From Flagellimonas flava (GTDB taxonomy: Bacteria; Bacteroidota; Bacteroidia; Flavobacteriales; Flavobacteriaceae): 64,000 bases of DNA. Positions 36,023 to 44,854 of the stretch are shown here, piece after piece (position 1 is the first letter of the stretch; every line of letters starts with the position of its first letter). The stretch spans positions 124,001 to 188,000 of the forward strand of contig NZ_FQWL01000002.1 in assembly GCF_900129665.1 (NCBI RefSeq). The letters are read 5' to 3'. A program made the position numbers and the translations under genes. The notes beneath the pieces are model-generated. The model searched no databases, had not been told where the DNA came from, and saw only the letters and a list, made by a program, of their open reading frames with translations.

Positions 36023-36391
36023 TTAGTTTTCAGGGGTTCCTTGGTCAATCCATGCGTCTACTAGGTCTATTGTGGATTGTGGCAATCTTCCACCAGGGGG
36101 CATTGCCCTTGGTTCACCTGTCTGTCTACTTATGGCGGTCAAAATCCCACTGGCCCTGCTTTCCACATCGGAAAAGGTGGTCAATGAAAACGGAGCCCCA
36201 TTCGTGGGAGGCGAAGAATGGCACCCCAAACAACTTCCACCAATTAAAGAACTAATATTGTCTTCATAGGTTACTGTTCCGTTTGTAGGGTCATCATCGG
36301 TTGGCACCAGATCTTCCTCACTGTCACTGGAGCAACTTGCAACAACAACCATGAATGTCATGGTTAAAAAGTAAATCAAACTCTTTTTCAT
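36023..36391 (-). CDS. c-type cytochrome lipoprotein
   Basis: 122 residues. Lipobox MVVVASC, then an acidic linker, then a single heme-binding CxxCH motif (GGSCLGCHSSPP). A later methionine in RAMPPGGRLPQ is a plausible axial ligand, and the end DLVDAWIDQGTPEN is the helix common to small cytochromes c. It is an envelope electron carrier tethered to lipid, membrane side uncertain. First gene of the minus-strand cluster with YceI, OB-fold and DUF5777 proteins; divergent from the Cache-LytTR regulator. Confidence 0.88.
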   Translation of the reverse strand: MKKSLIYFLTMTFMVVVASCSSDSEEDLVPTDDDPTNGTVTYEDNISSLIGGSCLGCHSSPPTNGAPFSLTTFSDVESRASGILTAISRQTGEPRAMPPGGRLPQSTIDLVDAWIDQGTPEN

Positions 36392-36434
36392 GATTAAATT
36401 TTTAAAGGGTTAATGATAATTGTCTTTTGTGTTT

Positions 36435-36463
36435 GATAAAATCAAAGCACGTGATAATCAAAG
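36435..36463. promoter_or_regulatory. Paired direct repeats upstream of the cytochrome gene
   Basis: AATCAAAG occurs at 36440-36447 and 36456-36463, a 16-base period, each preceded by GATA (GATAAAATCAAAG and GATAATCAAAG). It lies 44-72 bases before the cytochrome start, where an activator could bind. Function is inferred. Confidence 0.35.
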
Positions 36464-36490
36464 TTTTAAATCGACAAAATGTTGGTGAAG

Positions 36491-36568
36491 GGGAATATTA
36501 GGGTTTAACAGGGAATTTTTGGCCTTAAAGGGAATTTGACACTTTAAAGGAACATTACATTCCTTGAA
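36491..36568. promoter_or_regulatory. Four imperfect direct repeats, candidate LytTR binding array
   Basis: Units at 36491-36510, 36511-36529, 36530-36548 and 36549-36568 each begin GGGAAT(A/T)TT or GGAACATT and end with TTTAACA, CTTAAA, TTTAAA or CTTGAA. The 19-20-base period approximates two helical turns. LytTR proteins bind pairs of direct repeats about this far apart, and a LytTR gene starts 60 bases away. Confidence 0.5.
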
Positions 36569-36573
36569 CCGAT

Positions 36574-36591
36574 TTTTGCAGGCTTGCAAAA
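36574..36591. promoter_or_regulatory. Inverted repeat before the Cache-LytTR gene
   Basis: TTTTGCA-GGCT-TGCAAAA, perfect seven-base arms, 37 bases before the ATG at 36628. It may be an operator near the -35 region of the regulator gene. Confidence 0.35.
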
Positions 36592-36627
36592 TCATTATAT
36601 CTTGAGAAAAAAATTGGCATTGACCCC

Positions 36628-37716
36628 ATGCGAAAAGACCGGCTCTATTTCCTCACTTTTATCTCCATAGCGTTGATTTATGCGCTCATTTCCAGCATTG
36701 CGCTCCATTACTTAAACAAGTCAGGAACACTTACACTTTTGCAAACCTATATGGAGTTCAGTAAAAATGAAGCGAAGACCTTCGCCACCCTGGTAAGTCA
36801 TCAGATGAACACCAATCCAGATAAAGCAAAAGTGATACAAAATGTGCAGCAGAGTTTGGAGGAAACTGATCAAGATATTGGCTATCTAAGTATTTTGGAC
36901 TGGTCCGGGAAAATTGTTTGTCATCCAGACATCAAAAATGTGGGGCAAATGGCCGGGGCATCCGAATCTTTTGTTTCTTCCGTGACAGAGGAGCTGACCC
37001 TTACCAGTTTTTACGAGCAATTAAAAACACGAATGGACGAAATTGGAACGGCAAACCTTGAAAACGAATCTGAGGTCATTCATTTGTATCCTGTTGCCGG
37101 GACAGATTGGATTGTGGCGGTCCATGTTGGACTAGATAAAATCCACCTCCGGCTGAATGAACTAAAAAATCGATTTTATCTCATTTTCCTGGTCATGGGA
37201 CTTATTGTTGTCCTTTCCTATGTACTAACAGTACGATGGATTGGAAGCAAGTATGAAAAAAGATTGGAGTTGAAAAACCAACAGTTGGAGGATGAAGTGG
37301 TGAATCTGTCCAAATTGAATCGAGCTGTTGGTGATTACCAGCAAAAGGTAAATCAAGAAGAAAGTTCCGATCAACAATCCAAAAGAAGAATTTTAACCTA
37401 TGTGAGAAACGAACTTCTCCCAATACCCACAGAAGAGATTGCCCAAATCTATACCGAAAACACAATTACCTACGTAGTTTGTTTTGACGGAAGAAGGACC
37501 ACCTCCAATTCCAGTTTGGACGAGCTGTTTTCCCAATTGGACAATGCCCATTTCTTCCGGGCCAATAGGCAGTTTATCATTGCCATTTCCAGTATCGACA
37601 AAATTGTACGCTATGGGAACAACCAATTGAAAATTTTGGTCAATCCAGATTCTGAGCAAAATATCATTATCAGTAAAAACAAGGCTGCCGAGTTCAAACA
37701 ATGGCTAAACCTTTGA
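36628..37716 (+). CDS. Membrane Cache-domain sensor with LytTR DNA-binding domain
   Basis: 362 residues. A first membrane span (YFLTFISIALIYALISSIALHYL) and a second (FYLIFLVMGLIVVLSYVLTV, about residue 190) bracket a ~150-residue extracytoplasmic region of Cache type (TLVSHQMNTNP, YLSILDWSGKIVCHPDIKNVGQM, VIHLYPVAGTDWIVAVHV). A coiled coil (residues ~212-250) leads to a C-terminal LytTR domain (LPIPTEEIAQIYTENTITYVVC, DELFSQLDNAHFFRANRQFIIAI, NNQLKILVNP). It is therefore a one-component membrane receptor that binds DNA directly. Divergent from the cytochrome-YceI cluster, its probable target. Confidence 0.88.
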   Translation: MRKDRLYFLTFISIALIYALISSIALHYLNKSGTLTLLQTYMEFSKNEAKTFATLVSHQMNTNPDKAKVIQNVQQSLEETDQDIGYLSILDWSGKIVCHPDIKNVGQMAGASESFVSSVTEELTLTSFYEQLKTRMDEIGTANLENESEVIHLYPVAGTDWIVAVHVGLDKIHLRLNELKNRFYLIFLVMGLIVVLSYVLTVRWIGSKYEKRLELKNQQLEDEVVNLSKLNRAVGDYQQKVNQEESSDQQSKRRILTYVRNELLPIPTEEIAQIYTENTITYVVCFDGRRTTSNSSLDELFSQLDNAHFFRANRQFIIAISSIDKIVRYGNNQLKILVNPDSEQNIIISKNKAAEFKQWLNL

Positions 37717-37721
37717 GGTAA

Positions 37722-37907
37722 TTATCCCTGACCCAACTCCCTTGCCTGAAAGTCTGTCAATTCCCTTTGAGCACAACGGACACTAACTTCGATCGGATTG
37801 CAACATACCTCACAGTCCTCAACGTAGGACTGTTGGGAAACTGAAGTATCCAGAAGAAAAGAAATCTCCTCCCAGCAATACGGACATTGAAAAAAATGTT
37901 CAAACAT
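37722..37907 (-). CDS. CPXCG-motif cysteine-rich small protein
   Basis: 61 residues, cytoplasmic, with CPYC at the N-terminus and CEVCC (YVEDCEVCCNPIEV) about 25 residues later, a zinc-ribbon-like layout. It matches the widely conserved CPXCG family of unknown function. Its stop lies five bases from that of the convergent Cache-LytTR gene. RND efflux genes follow on the same strand. Confidence 0.78.
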   Translation of the reverse strand: MFEHFFQCPYCWEEISFLLDTSVSQQSYVEDCEVCCNPIEVSVRCAQRELTDFQARELGQG

Positions 37908-37933
37908 GGTTGAAACAGAAACGAATTACACCA

Positions 37934-39253
37934 CTAAAACTCAACATTCAACAGTTGCCCACTAACTTGAAGCATCTGTAATTCCGCCAACTTGGCGCTA
38001 TATTTGGCCTGGCTTTGAGCTAATTCCGCATTTAAAAGATTGAGTTGGGCCTGTCGGAACTCAATGGAGGTAATCTGACCCAGTTTATAGCGCTCATCGG
38101 TCCTATTGAAATTATTCAGGGTAGTCTGCAGGTTTTTTTCTTGAACCTCCAATACATATAACGCATTGGTGTAACTATCCCATGCATTTCGGATATCCCG
38201 CTCCACCTCAAGTTTAATTTGTTTTTGTAGTAGCTCTTGGTTCTCGTATCCAATCTTGACGTTCTTGATACCCGTTATGGCCCTACCACCATCAAAAAGG
38301 CTCCAAGTTAGATTAATCCCTCCAGAAACACCGGTAGAAGAGTTCTGCACGGTAAATGCCAAGGGACTGTTGTTATTGGACTCATTCCAACCATAGGAAC
38401 CGGTCAAACCAATGGTAGGCAAAAATGCGCTACGGGCCGATTTGATATTAAGTTGATTGATATTCATTTGCCGATCAGCAATCTGAAGTCGTACATTGTT
38501 GGTCTTCGCCTCATTATGCATATTCTCCATCTCCAAGCCAGACACAAAGTTCACCGTAGTATCTGCCGAGAATGCAGTAGACAGTTCTCGATTCAAAATT
38601 AGGTTGAGATCTCTCATGGTGTTCCGCAGCTGCTGACGTGAATTCAACAGATTAATACTATCAGTATTTATATCAACCTCGGCGTTAAGTACATCAAGAC
38701 CGGTATTCTGTCCGTATTCAAATTGATAGCGGGCCCGCGTCAGTCTATCCTTTGAGATAGCCAAAGCCTGCTCCAAATTTTGCGTGTTTTCGGTCAATCT
38801 TGCCACCTCATAGTATACCGTGAACAGTTGAAGGACCGTAGTTTCAATGGTCTGCCGCACTTCAAGTTCGGATTGGAGCGAGCGTTCCTTAAAGCTTTTA
38901 TAGTCGTAATACCTGCCCAGACCATCGAAAAGGGTGTAGTTTACATTTACCGAAGCATTGTACCTCCGTGTTTCAACCCCATCCGCTGTTCGGGTTTCTC
39001 CATTGGCAAGCTGTCCCTCGGTATTCTGCTTGTCTATGCTCCCGCCCGCGTTTGCAGTTACAGAAGGCAGATACCCTGAGTTTAGGATATTGGCATTGTT
39101 CTCATCTATTTTTTGTGTGTTCCTTGCTACCTGAATACCGAGGTTGTTGGCAAGCGTCATTGCTATGGCCTCTTCCTTGCCAAGCATTTGTTCCTGTGCC
39201 AAACCGATAAAAGTGAATAAAAACAGGGGTAGCGTAAAAAGTATGCGTCTCAT
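37934..39253 (-). CDS. TolC-family outer-membrane efflux protein
   Basis: 439 residues with signal peptide LPLFLFTFIGLAQ. Two related halves of the outer membrane efflux protein family are seen, each with a long coiled-coil hairpin (QALAISKDRLTRARYQFEYGQN in the first; RTDERYKLGQITSIEFRQAQ in the second) and strands such as NYTLFDGLGRYYDYK and NLTWSLFDGGRAITG. It forms the outer-membrane channel of the tripartite pump encoded directly upstream (stop of the RND gene is immediately before the ATG). Confidence 0.95.
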   Translation of the reverse strand: MRRILFTLPLFLFTFIGLAQEQMLGKEEAIAMTLANNLGIQVARNTQKIDENNANILNSGYLPSVTANAGGSIDKQNTEGQLANGETRTADGVETRRYNASVNVNYTLFDGLGRYYDYKSFKERSLQSELEVRQTIETTVLQLFTVYYEVARLTENTQNLEQALAISKDRLTRARYQFEYGQNTGLDVLNAEVDINTDSINLLNSRQQLRNTMRDLNLILNRELSTAFSADTTVNFVSGLEMENMHNEAKTNNVRLQIADRQMNINQLNIKSARSAFLPTIGLTGSYGWNESNNNSPLAFTVQNSSTGVSGGINLTWSLFDGGRAITGIKNVKIGYENQELLQKQIKLEVERDIRNAWDSYTNALYVLEVQEKNLQTTLNNFNRTDERYKLGQITSIEFRQAQLNLLNAELAQSQAKYSAKLAELQMLQVSGQLLNVEF

Positions 39254-42200
39254 TTATGTTGTGCCTTCTAAAACTTGTGAAGCTTCTTTCTCTTGGGTAC
39301 CGTTATGTTGAATACTTCCATTTTGTTGATACAGTCCTTCATCTGCCATGTTCTCTTCCTCAGTTCGCTCCCTTATGGCGCGCTCCACCTCTTCCCGTGA
39401 TGCTTTTTTACCTGTCCAGAGCTGTTTAATTCCAACTTTTACATTATTTCCAAAAGCAAGGAAAATCGGAAGCATTATTAAAGTGAGGATAGTAGCAAAT
39501 CCAATACCGTAGGCAATGGATAGTGCCATTGGTTTTAGAAATTGTGCTTGCCTACTTTTCTCCAAAAGAAGCGGTGCCAAACCGGCTATTGTGGTAATGG
39601 ATGTTAAGAATATGGCCCTGAACCTAGATCGTCCTGCCTCATAAATGGCTTCGTCGAATTTAAGTCCGCTCCTTAGATTATTATTGAACTTCCCGATCAG
39701 CACCAAGCCATCATTGACCATAATTCCGATCAACGCTATAATTCCCAAAAGTGATAAAATATTGATTGGAAAGCTGTGGATCCAATGGCCCCACGCAACC
39801 GCAGTAAGGCTAAAAGGAACCAAAAGCAATAACAACAAAGGCTGACTAAAGCTTCTAAACGTAAAGGCTATGGTGATAAAAATCAGAATCAACACGGTCA
39901 ATCCCGCAAATCTTAGTGAATTGTTGAATTTATTGAATTCCCTGTTCTGGCCTTCATAGGAAGGGGTGATTGAAGGGTATCTTGAAAGAATATCTGGCAT
40001 GACTTCAGTTCGAATCCATGCCATGGCATCGGTACCGCTGGTGGTCTCAGGATCTGTTAAGTCCGATGATATCTGAATCTCTCTTTGTCCGTCCAAATGG
40101 TTGACGGCCACATCTCCCCTTTCGATAGAATAGGTTGCTATCTCCTTTAACGGAATCCTATCACCCGAAGGCGTTAAAATGCGCATATCGTCCAAATCAG
40201 TAAGTGAAGATCGGTTGGTACGATCATAGCGCACCCAAACCCTAATTTCATCTTGTCCTCGTTGAAATCGTTGGGCCTGAGACCCAAAGAATCCGGCCCT
40301 AACCTGATTCATGACCGTTCTTAAGTCCAAACCGAGCAAATACGCATTTTCCTTGAGCTGCAATCGAATTTCTTTGATACCTGCTGGGTCGTTGTCAGCA
40401 ACGTCCTTTAGCAGTGAGTTGTTCAACATGGCTGTTTTAAGCTCATTTTTCGCTGCCTTTAACTCAGTAATATTATTCCCCAAAAGTGAAACTGAAACCG
40501 GGTCTCCCCCAAAGTTTCCGCCAGAGCCATAAATCAGACTTTCCACACCAATAACCGGTCCTACCAACTGCCGTAACTTTCCGGTTACCAAACTGGCAAC
40601 AATCTCATCAGGGCGTTCCTCTCCAGGCAACAAATTAATGATCAGCGTCGCCGTTGAAGAACCTGGACCCAGTGTTTTTAGCATATTTTCAAATAGCATC
40701 TTGTCCGAGCCCTGCAAATATTCCTCAGTAAGTTGTTGGTTTACAATTTCTGCCTTATCCTGAATAAGGGTGATAATGGAATCCGTAACTTTCTCGTTGG
40801 TACCATTTGGCATCTGAAGTTCAACGGCAATCCTATCGCTGGCAATCCTTGGAAAAAATGCAGTTCTTATAATCCCGCCCCCAATGGAACCAAAGGTCAA
40901 TGCCAAGGCCATGAAGAAAAAGGAAAACGTTAGAAATTTATAGTTCAAGGCAAATCGTAACACAGGACTATACCACCTATCGCGCATGTATGCCATGGCC
41001 TGATCCCCTAATTTATTTATAACCCTAAGCTTGGCAAATATCCTTCCCAGACCGGAGGTTGGGTCCTGACTTTTTGGTCTCAAGGCTTTGGAATGCGCCA
41101 AGTGGGCCGGAAGAATAATCAATGCTTCAACTAGGGAAACGACCAAGGTCAAAATAACGATTACTGATACTTCGCTAAAGAAATCCCCAATTCGCCCATC
41201 CAGAAAAAGGAAGAGTGAAAACGCCAGAATTGTGGTAATTATCGCGGATAGAATTGGCGGAATCACTTCCATTGTCCCATCTATGGCCGCACGTATGGGG
41301 CTTTTACCCTTTTCATAGTGTTGATAGATGTTTTCAGCGATAACAATCCCGTCATCCACCAAAATCCCTATCACAATGATCATCCCAAATAGGGATAGCA
41401 CGTTGATGGTCACATTGAGCATGGGGGCAAAAACGAACATCCCTAAAAACGCAACCGGAAGTCCAAATGCCACCCAAAAAGCTAATCGGGTATTCAGAAA
41501 TAACGAGAGGAACAAAAGTACCAACGCCATCCCGATGATTGCATTTTCGGTAAGAAGGTCCGTACGTTGGGTCAATGTCTTTGATTGATCGCTGATAACC
41601 TCCAACTGGGCGTTGGAGTATCTTTCATTAAAATCTGCGACATAGTCCTTCACCTGCTCAGCAGAACCAATTAGGTCTTCCGTATTGGTGCTGGTTACCG
41701 TTATATTTACAGATAGTTCGCCATTTAGGTAGGAAGCATTGGGGGTTTCCGAAAATCGATCCCTTATGATGGCCACATCCTTCAATCGGACAGATCGCCC
41801 GGATGCATCAGCCCTTACAACCACATTGGAGAGTTCATCCCCGTAGTAAGAGCGGTTATTGGCTCGAATCAAATATTCCTCTGCGTTGGTCTTAATGTTT
41901 CCCCCGGTCACCAAAATATTGGCATTGGAAACTGCTTGGGCCACCTCATTAAAGGAAAGATTATAAGCCAAAAGGCTGTTTTCGTTTACCGCAATTTCAA
42001 TTTCCTCTTCCGGATAACCAGAAATTGCTATCTGGGAAATCCCATCTATGGCCCGTAAATCATTTTCAATTTGTCGCCCAATCTGTTTTAATGTTGCAAG
42101 CGGTATGTTTTCCCCAGAGACCGCGAAACTAATCGTTGGGCGAACCGCTTCTAGCTTGGACACGATCAATGGTTCCATTCCTACAGGAAATGTGGGCACC

Positions 42201-42544
42201 CGATCCACGGCGTTCTTGACCTCCAATAACATGAAGTCTATATCCCTTCCTTTTTCAATCTCCACATTGATGTTTCCGCTGTTTTCCCTAGAGGTAGAGG
42301 TAACACGCTCTACTCCTTGCAAACCTTTTAGATTGTCCTCTATTTTTAGCACAATCCCTTCTTCAACCTCCAATGGCGAAGCTCCGGGATAGGCAATGTT
42401 AATGACAATGTTCTGGGAATCGACCAAAGGAAAAAACGAGGATTTTAGGGACAAGGCTCCCACAATCCCAAAGATGAAGAAGGCCAATATGATCACATTG
42501 ACCGCAACATGGTACTTGATAAAATAGGCTATTACCTTTCTCAC
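39254..42544 (-). CDS. RND-family efflux transporter permease
   Basis: 1096 residues, AcrB/MexB/CusA superfamily. Twelve membrane spans with two large periplasmic loops. Landmarks are GALSLKSSFFPLVDSQNIVI at the start, the TM4 motif IGILVDDGIVIAENIYQHYEKG with the acidic pair for proton transfer, and the second-half equivalent LIGIMVNDGLVLIGKFNN. The C-terminal ~60 residues are polar and Gln/Glu-rich. Sequence resembles hydrophobe/amphiphile efflux (HAE-1-like) pumps; substrates are unknown. Its start overlaps the adaptor stop by four bases. Confidence 0.95.
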   Translation of the reverse strand: MRKVIAYFIKYHVAVNVIILAFFIFGIVGALSLKSSFFPLVDSQNIVINIAYPGASPLEVEEGIVLKIEDNLKGLQGVERVTSTSRENSGNINVEIEKGRDIDFMLLEVKNAVDRVPTFPVGMEPLIVSKLEAVRPTISFAVSGENIPLATLKQIGRQIENDLRAIDGISQIAISGYPEEEIEIAVNENSLLAYNLSFNEVAQAVSNANILVTGGNIKTNAEEYLIRANNRSYYGDELSNVVVRADASGRSVRLKDVAIIRDRFSETPNASYLNGELSVNITVTSTNTEDLIGSAEQVKDYVADFNERYSNAQLEVISDQSKTLTQRTDLLTENAIIGMALVLLFLSLFLNTRLAFWVAFGLPVAFLGMFVFAPMLNVTINVLSLFGMIIVIGILVDDGIVIAENIYQHYEKGKSPIRAAIDGTMEVIPPILSAIITTILAFSLFLFLDGRIGDFFSEVSVIVILTLVVSLVEALIILPAHLAHSKALRPKSQDPTSGLGRIFAKLRVINKLGDQAMAYMRDRWYSPVLRFALNYKFLTFSFFFMALALTFGSIGGGIIRTAFFPRIASDRIAVELQMPNGTNEKVTDSIITLIQDKAEIVNQQLTEEYLQGSDKMLFENMLKTLGPGSSTATLIINLLPGEERPDEIVASLVTGKLRQLVGPVIGVESLIYGSGGNFGGDPVSVSLLGNNITELKAAKNELKTAMLNNSLLKDVADNDPAGIKEIRLQLKENAYLLGLDLRTVMNQVRAGFFGSQAQRFQRGQDEIRVWVRYDRTNRSSLTDLDDMRILTPSGDRIPLKEIATYSIERGDVAVNHLDGQREIQISSDLTDPETTSGTDAMAWIRTEVMPDILSRYPSITPSYEGQNREFNKFNNSLRFAGLTVLILIFITIAFTFRSFSQPLLLLLLVPFSLTAVAWGHWIHSFPINILSLLGIIALIGIMVNDGLVLIGKFNNNLRSGLKFDEAIYEAGRSRFRAIFLTSITTIAGLAPLLLEKSRQAQFLKPMALSIAYGIGFATILTLIMLPIFLAFGNNVKVGIKQLWTGKKASREEVERAIRERTEEENMADEGLYQQNGSIQHNGTQEKEASQVLEGTT

Positions 42545-43677
42545 GATTTGGTTCTTTTGCTGTTGTTGGCATCAAAAACCTTTACCTCCATTCCTGCATA
42601 ACCTCCAGAAACCGGCCTAGATACGATAACCTCCTCATTGGGTACATTTTTTAGGACCACGGTCCTGTCGGTAAAATACACAGGATGTACATCGATGACA
42701 TCCAATATGGTATCGCGAACCACAAAGATTTGATTGTTTTCCAGCAGCAAGGACCTATCTACTTCAATAGCATCTGGCTCTTCTTTGGCTTCCAAATTCG
42801 CTTCCAAGTATTGTCCTTCTTTCAAGTTATCGCCACTTACTTCAATGTATACAGTAATGGTCTGTGAATTTTGATCTACCCGACCATTCACCCTTATTAC
42901 CTTGCCCATGAAGGTTTGGCTTTTCTCCAGATTGGAAAGTTCAACCCGCTTGCCCACGGTTAAGTAGTCTCCGTAAGTCTTGCTCACGGCAACCTCCAAT
43001 TCGTACACTCCTATATTGATAAACTCTCCTAATTTCTGTCCTACACGAATCAAGGTTCCCTCTGTGACCAAGGCGTCTGTGAGCACCCCTCCGAAAGGGG
43101 CAGATATTGTATATTTTGAAAGTCGTTGTTCCAAATTTTTGACGTTGTAGTAACTGGAAATCACCCCCCTTCCCGAAATAAAGAATTTTTCTTTTTCAGA
43201 GGCCATTTCCGGAAGTTTTGGAGTGGTTTTGTCCAAATCAAAATTATTGAGGTAGTCCTGCCATTTGGCATATATTTCAGGATAATCCAACCTCAAATCA
43301 GGCATTATGGATGTCAATAGATTGTACAGATTGCTTTTTGCCGATTGGACAGAGGCATAATACTCATTGGCATCGATTCGTATCAGGGTCTGGCCCGCGG
43401 CATATTCCTGTCCGGTCCGAAACAATTTGCTTCCCTGTCTGAAAACACCCTGTACTTCGGAAAACAGTTCAACCCGTTTTTTCGCCCTTAGATTTCCATT
43501 TGCAGGAACTACAATAGGGATGGTTGCGTTGCGTACCGTGTCCACAAATACGGTTTTGACCACTTTTTGGGATTGTGGTCTTCGACTTTTCTTGCTTCCC
43601 ACAATAAGCTTGGCAAGAAATATGGACAAAAAGATTACAATGCCGCCAGCAACGGCCGAAATAATGAGCTTGCGCAT
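42541..43677 (-). CDS. RND efflux periplasmic adaptor (membrane fusion protein)
   Basis: 378 residues. N-terminal membrane anchor (ISAVAGGIVIFLSIFLAKLIV), then a lipoyl half (VPANGNLRAKKRVELFSEVQG), a helical hairpin (residues ~105-185), the second lipoyl half (YTISAPFGGVLTDALVTEGTLI) and the beta-barrel (VGKRVELSNLEKSQTFMGKV). It links the inner-membrane pump to the TolC channel. First gene of the three-gene operon. Confidence 0.94.
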   Translation of the reverse strand: MRKLIISAVAGGIVIFLSIFLAKLIVGSKKSRRPQSQKVVKTVFVDTVRNATIPIVVPANGNLRAKKRVELFSEVQGVFRQGSKLFRTGQEYAAGQTLIRIDANEYYASVQSAKSNLYNLLTSIMPDLRLDYPEIYAKWQDYLNNFDLDKTTPKLPEMASEKEKFFISGRGVISSYYNVKNLEQRLSKYTISAPFGGVLTDALVTEGTLIRVGQKLGEFINIGVYELEVAVSKTYGDYLTVGKRVELSNLEKSQTFMGKVIRVNGRVDQNSQTITVYIEVSGDNLKEGQYLEANLEAKEEPDAIEVDRSLLLENNQIFVVRDTILDVIDVHPVYFTDRTVVLKNVPNEEVIVSRPVSGGYAGMEVKVFDANNSKRTKS

Positions 43678-43700
43678 GTTTAGGAGCGAATTAGTCCCTG

Positions 43701-43708
43701 CAAAGCTA
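43701..43708 (-). promoter_or_regulatory. -7 element of the efflux operon promoter
   Basis: Minus strand TAGCTTTG, a perfect TAnnTTTG, 23 bases before the adaptor ATG. No good TTTG was found at the expected upstream distance. Confidence 0.35.
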
Positions 43709-43783
43709 TTGGCTAAGGAAGGTTTGCTTGGTTAAATATTTCATAAAATGTTAACGTAAAAAGAAATATGTGGAAACAAAAAA

Positions 43784-43805
43784 GGGGATACACGCCTGTA
43801 TCCCC
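43784..43805 (-). terminator. Intrinsic terminator after the LRR gene
   Basis: GGGGATACA-CGCC-TGTATCCCC, nine-base arms. On the minus strand the stem is followed by six T, so it stops transcription of the LRR gene before the efflux operon. Confidence 0.85.
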
Positions 43806-43832
43806 AAACCAAACAAACTAAAGTATAACTAA

Positions 43833-44717
43833 CTACTCATTTTCGTCAACATCTTCAAATTTTGTATCCGCCATTCGGGTGCGCTGCAATTGCAGTTCGT
43901 TGAATTTTGGATTTAATGATTTTTCATCGGTATCAAAGACCAAGAACTGTTTTGTGTCCATTTCTTGGAGTCCTTTATACGAGTTGAACCGATTATTCTG
44001 TAATTGTAATATTTTAAGGCTGGCCAATTGCCCAAATTCAGACGGTATCTCACCGCCCAATTGATTGTTGGCCAAGACCAACTCCTTCAATTCGGAAAGA
44101 TTGCCCATTTCCTCGGGAATGGATCCCTCAAGATTGTTTTCAAAGAGTCCAAGAGCTTCCAGTTTGGTCAAATTGCCAATAGAAGCCGGAATAATACCCC
44201 TAAGGTTGTTGCTGGATAGGTTGAGTTCCCTCAGGTGTTCCAATTCTCCGAAGGTATTGGGTATGGAGCCACTCAAGAAATTATTAAACATGGAAAATAC
44301 CCTTAGCTCCTGCATTTGCCCAACTCCCAACGGAATAGAACCTTTAATACGGTTCATCTCCAAACGAAGTACTTTTAGGCTCTTTAGTTTAACGATATCT
44401 TTCGGTAATACTCCCGTAATACCATTAAAAGCAAGGTTTAAATGTGTTAGGTACTTCAACTTCCCAATACTCTCGGGAAGCACTCCCTCCAAGTTATTCA
44501 TGAACAAATTAATCCCAACAACACGATTTTCTTTAACCTCTATACCTTTCCAGGTGCTTACCGGGGCATTCAAATCCCAGGATGCCTTCCAATTTTCACC
44601 GTTGGTGTTGTGGTAAAGGTCCAACAATGCGTTTTTCTCCTTTTGGGAAACTTCACCATATGAGATTCCAATTCCCAAAACGAGCATAAAAAGGCAGTAA
44701 ATCGCTTGTCTTATCAT
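43833..44717 (-). CDS. Secreted leucine-rich-repeat protein
   Basis: 294 residues from the ATG at 44717; the frame opens two codons earlier at a TTG. Signal peptide IYCLFMLVLGIGISYGE. An LRR N-terminal cap (EKNALLDLYHNTNGENWK) is followed by about eight 24-residue plant-type repeats (LKYLTHLNLAFNGITGVLPK, LEHLRELNLSSNNLRGIIPA, LSELKELVLANNQLGGEIPS). The C-terminal ~45 residues are charged. It probably binds protein or peptide ligands outside the cell. No T9SS-type sorting domain is evident. Confidence 0.92.
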   Translation of the reverse strand: MIRQAIYCLFMLVLGIGISYGEVSQKEKNALLDLYHNTNGENWKASWDLNAPVSTWKGIEVKENRVVGINLFMNNLEGVLPESIGKLKYLTHLNLAFNGITGVLPKDIVKLKSLKVLRLEMNRIKGSIPLGVGQMQELRVFSMFNNFLSGSIPNTFGELEHLRELNLSSNNLRGIIPASIGNLTKLEALGLFENNLEGSIPEEMGNLSELKELVLANNQLGGEIPSEFGQLASLKILQLQNNRFNSYKGLQEMDTKQFLVFDTDEKSLNPKFNELQLQRTRMADTKFEDVDENE

Positions 44718-44854
44718 GAACAATTATTTCAATTCATAAGAATTTACTTACAAATAACGATGAGAAGCCAAAACCCTACAAATTATTTAGGTGTAGCTCT
44801 GGAAAAATGTTGTAAAGTGGTCTAAAAGCGTGGTGTAGGACTCCGAAAAAGGTA

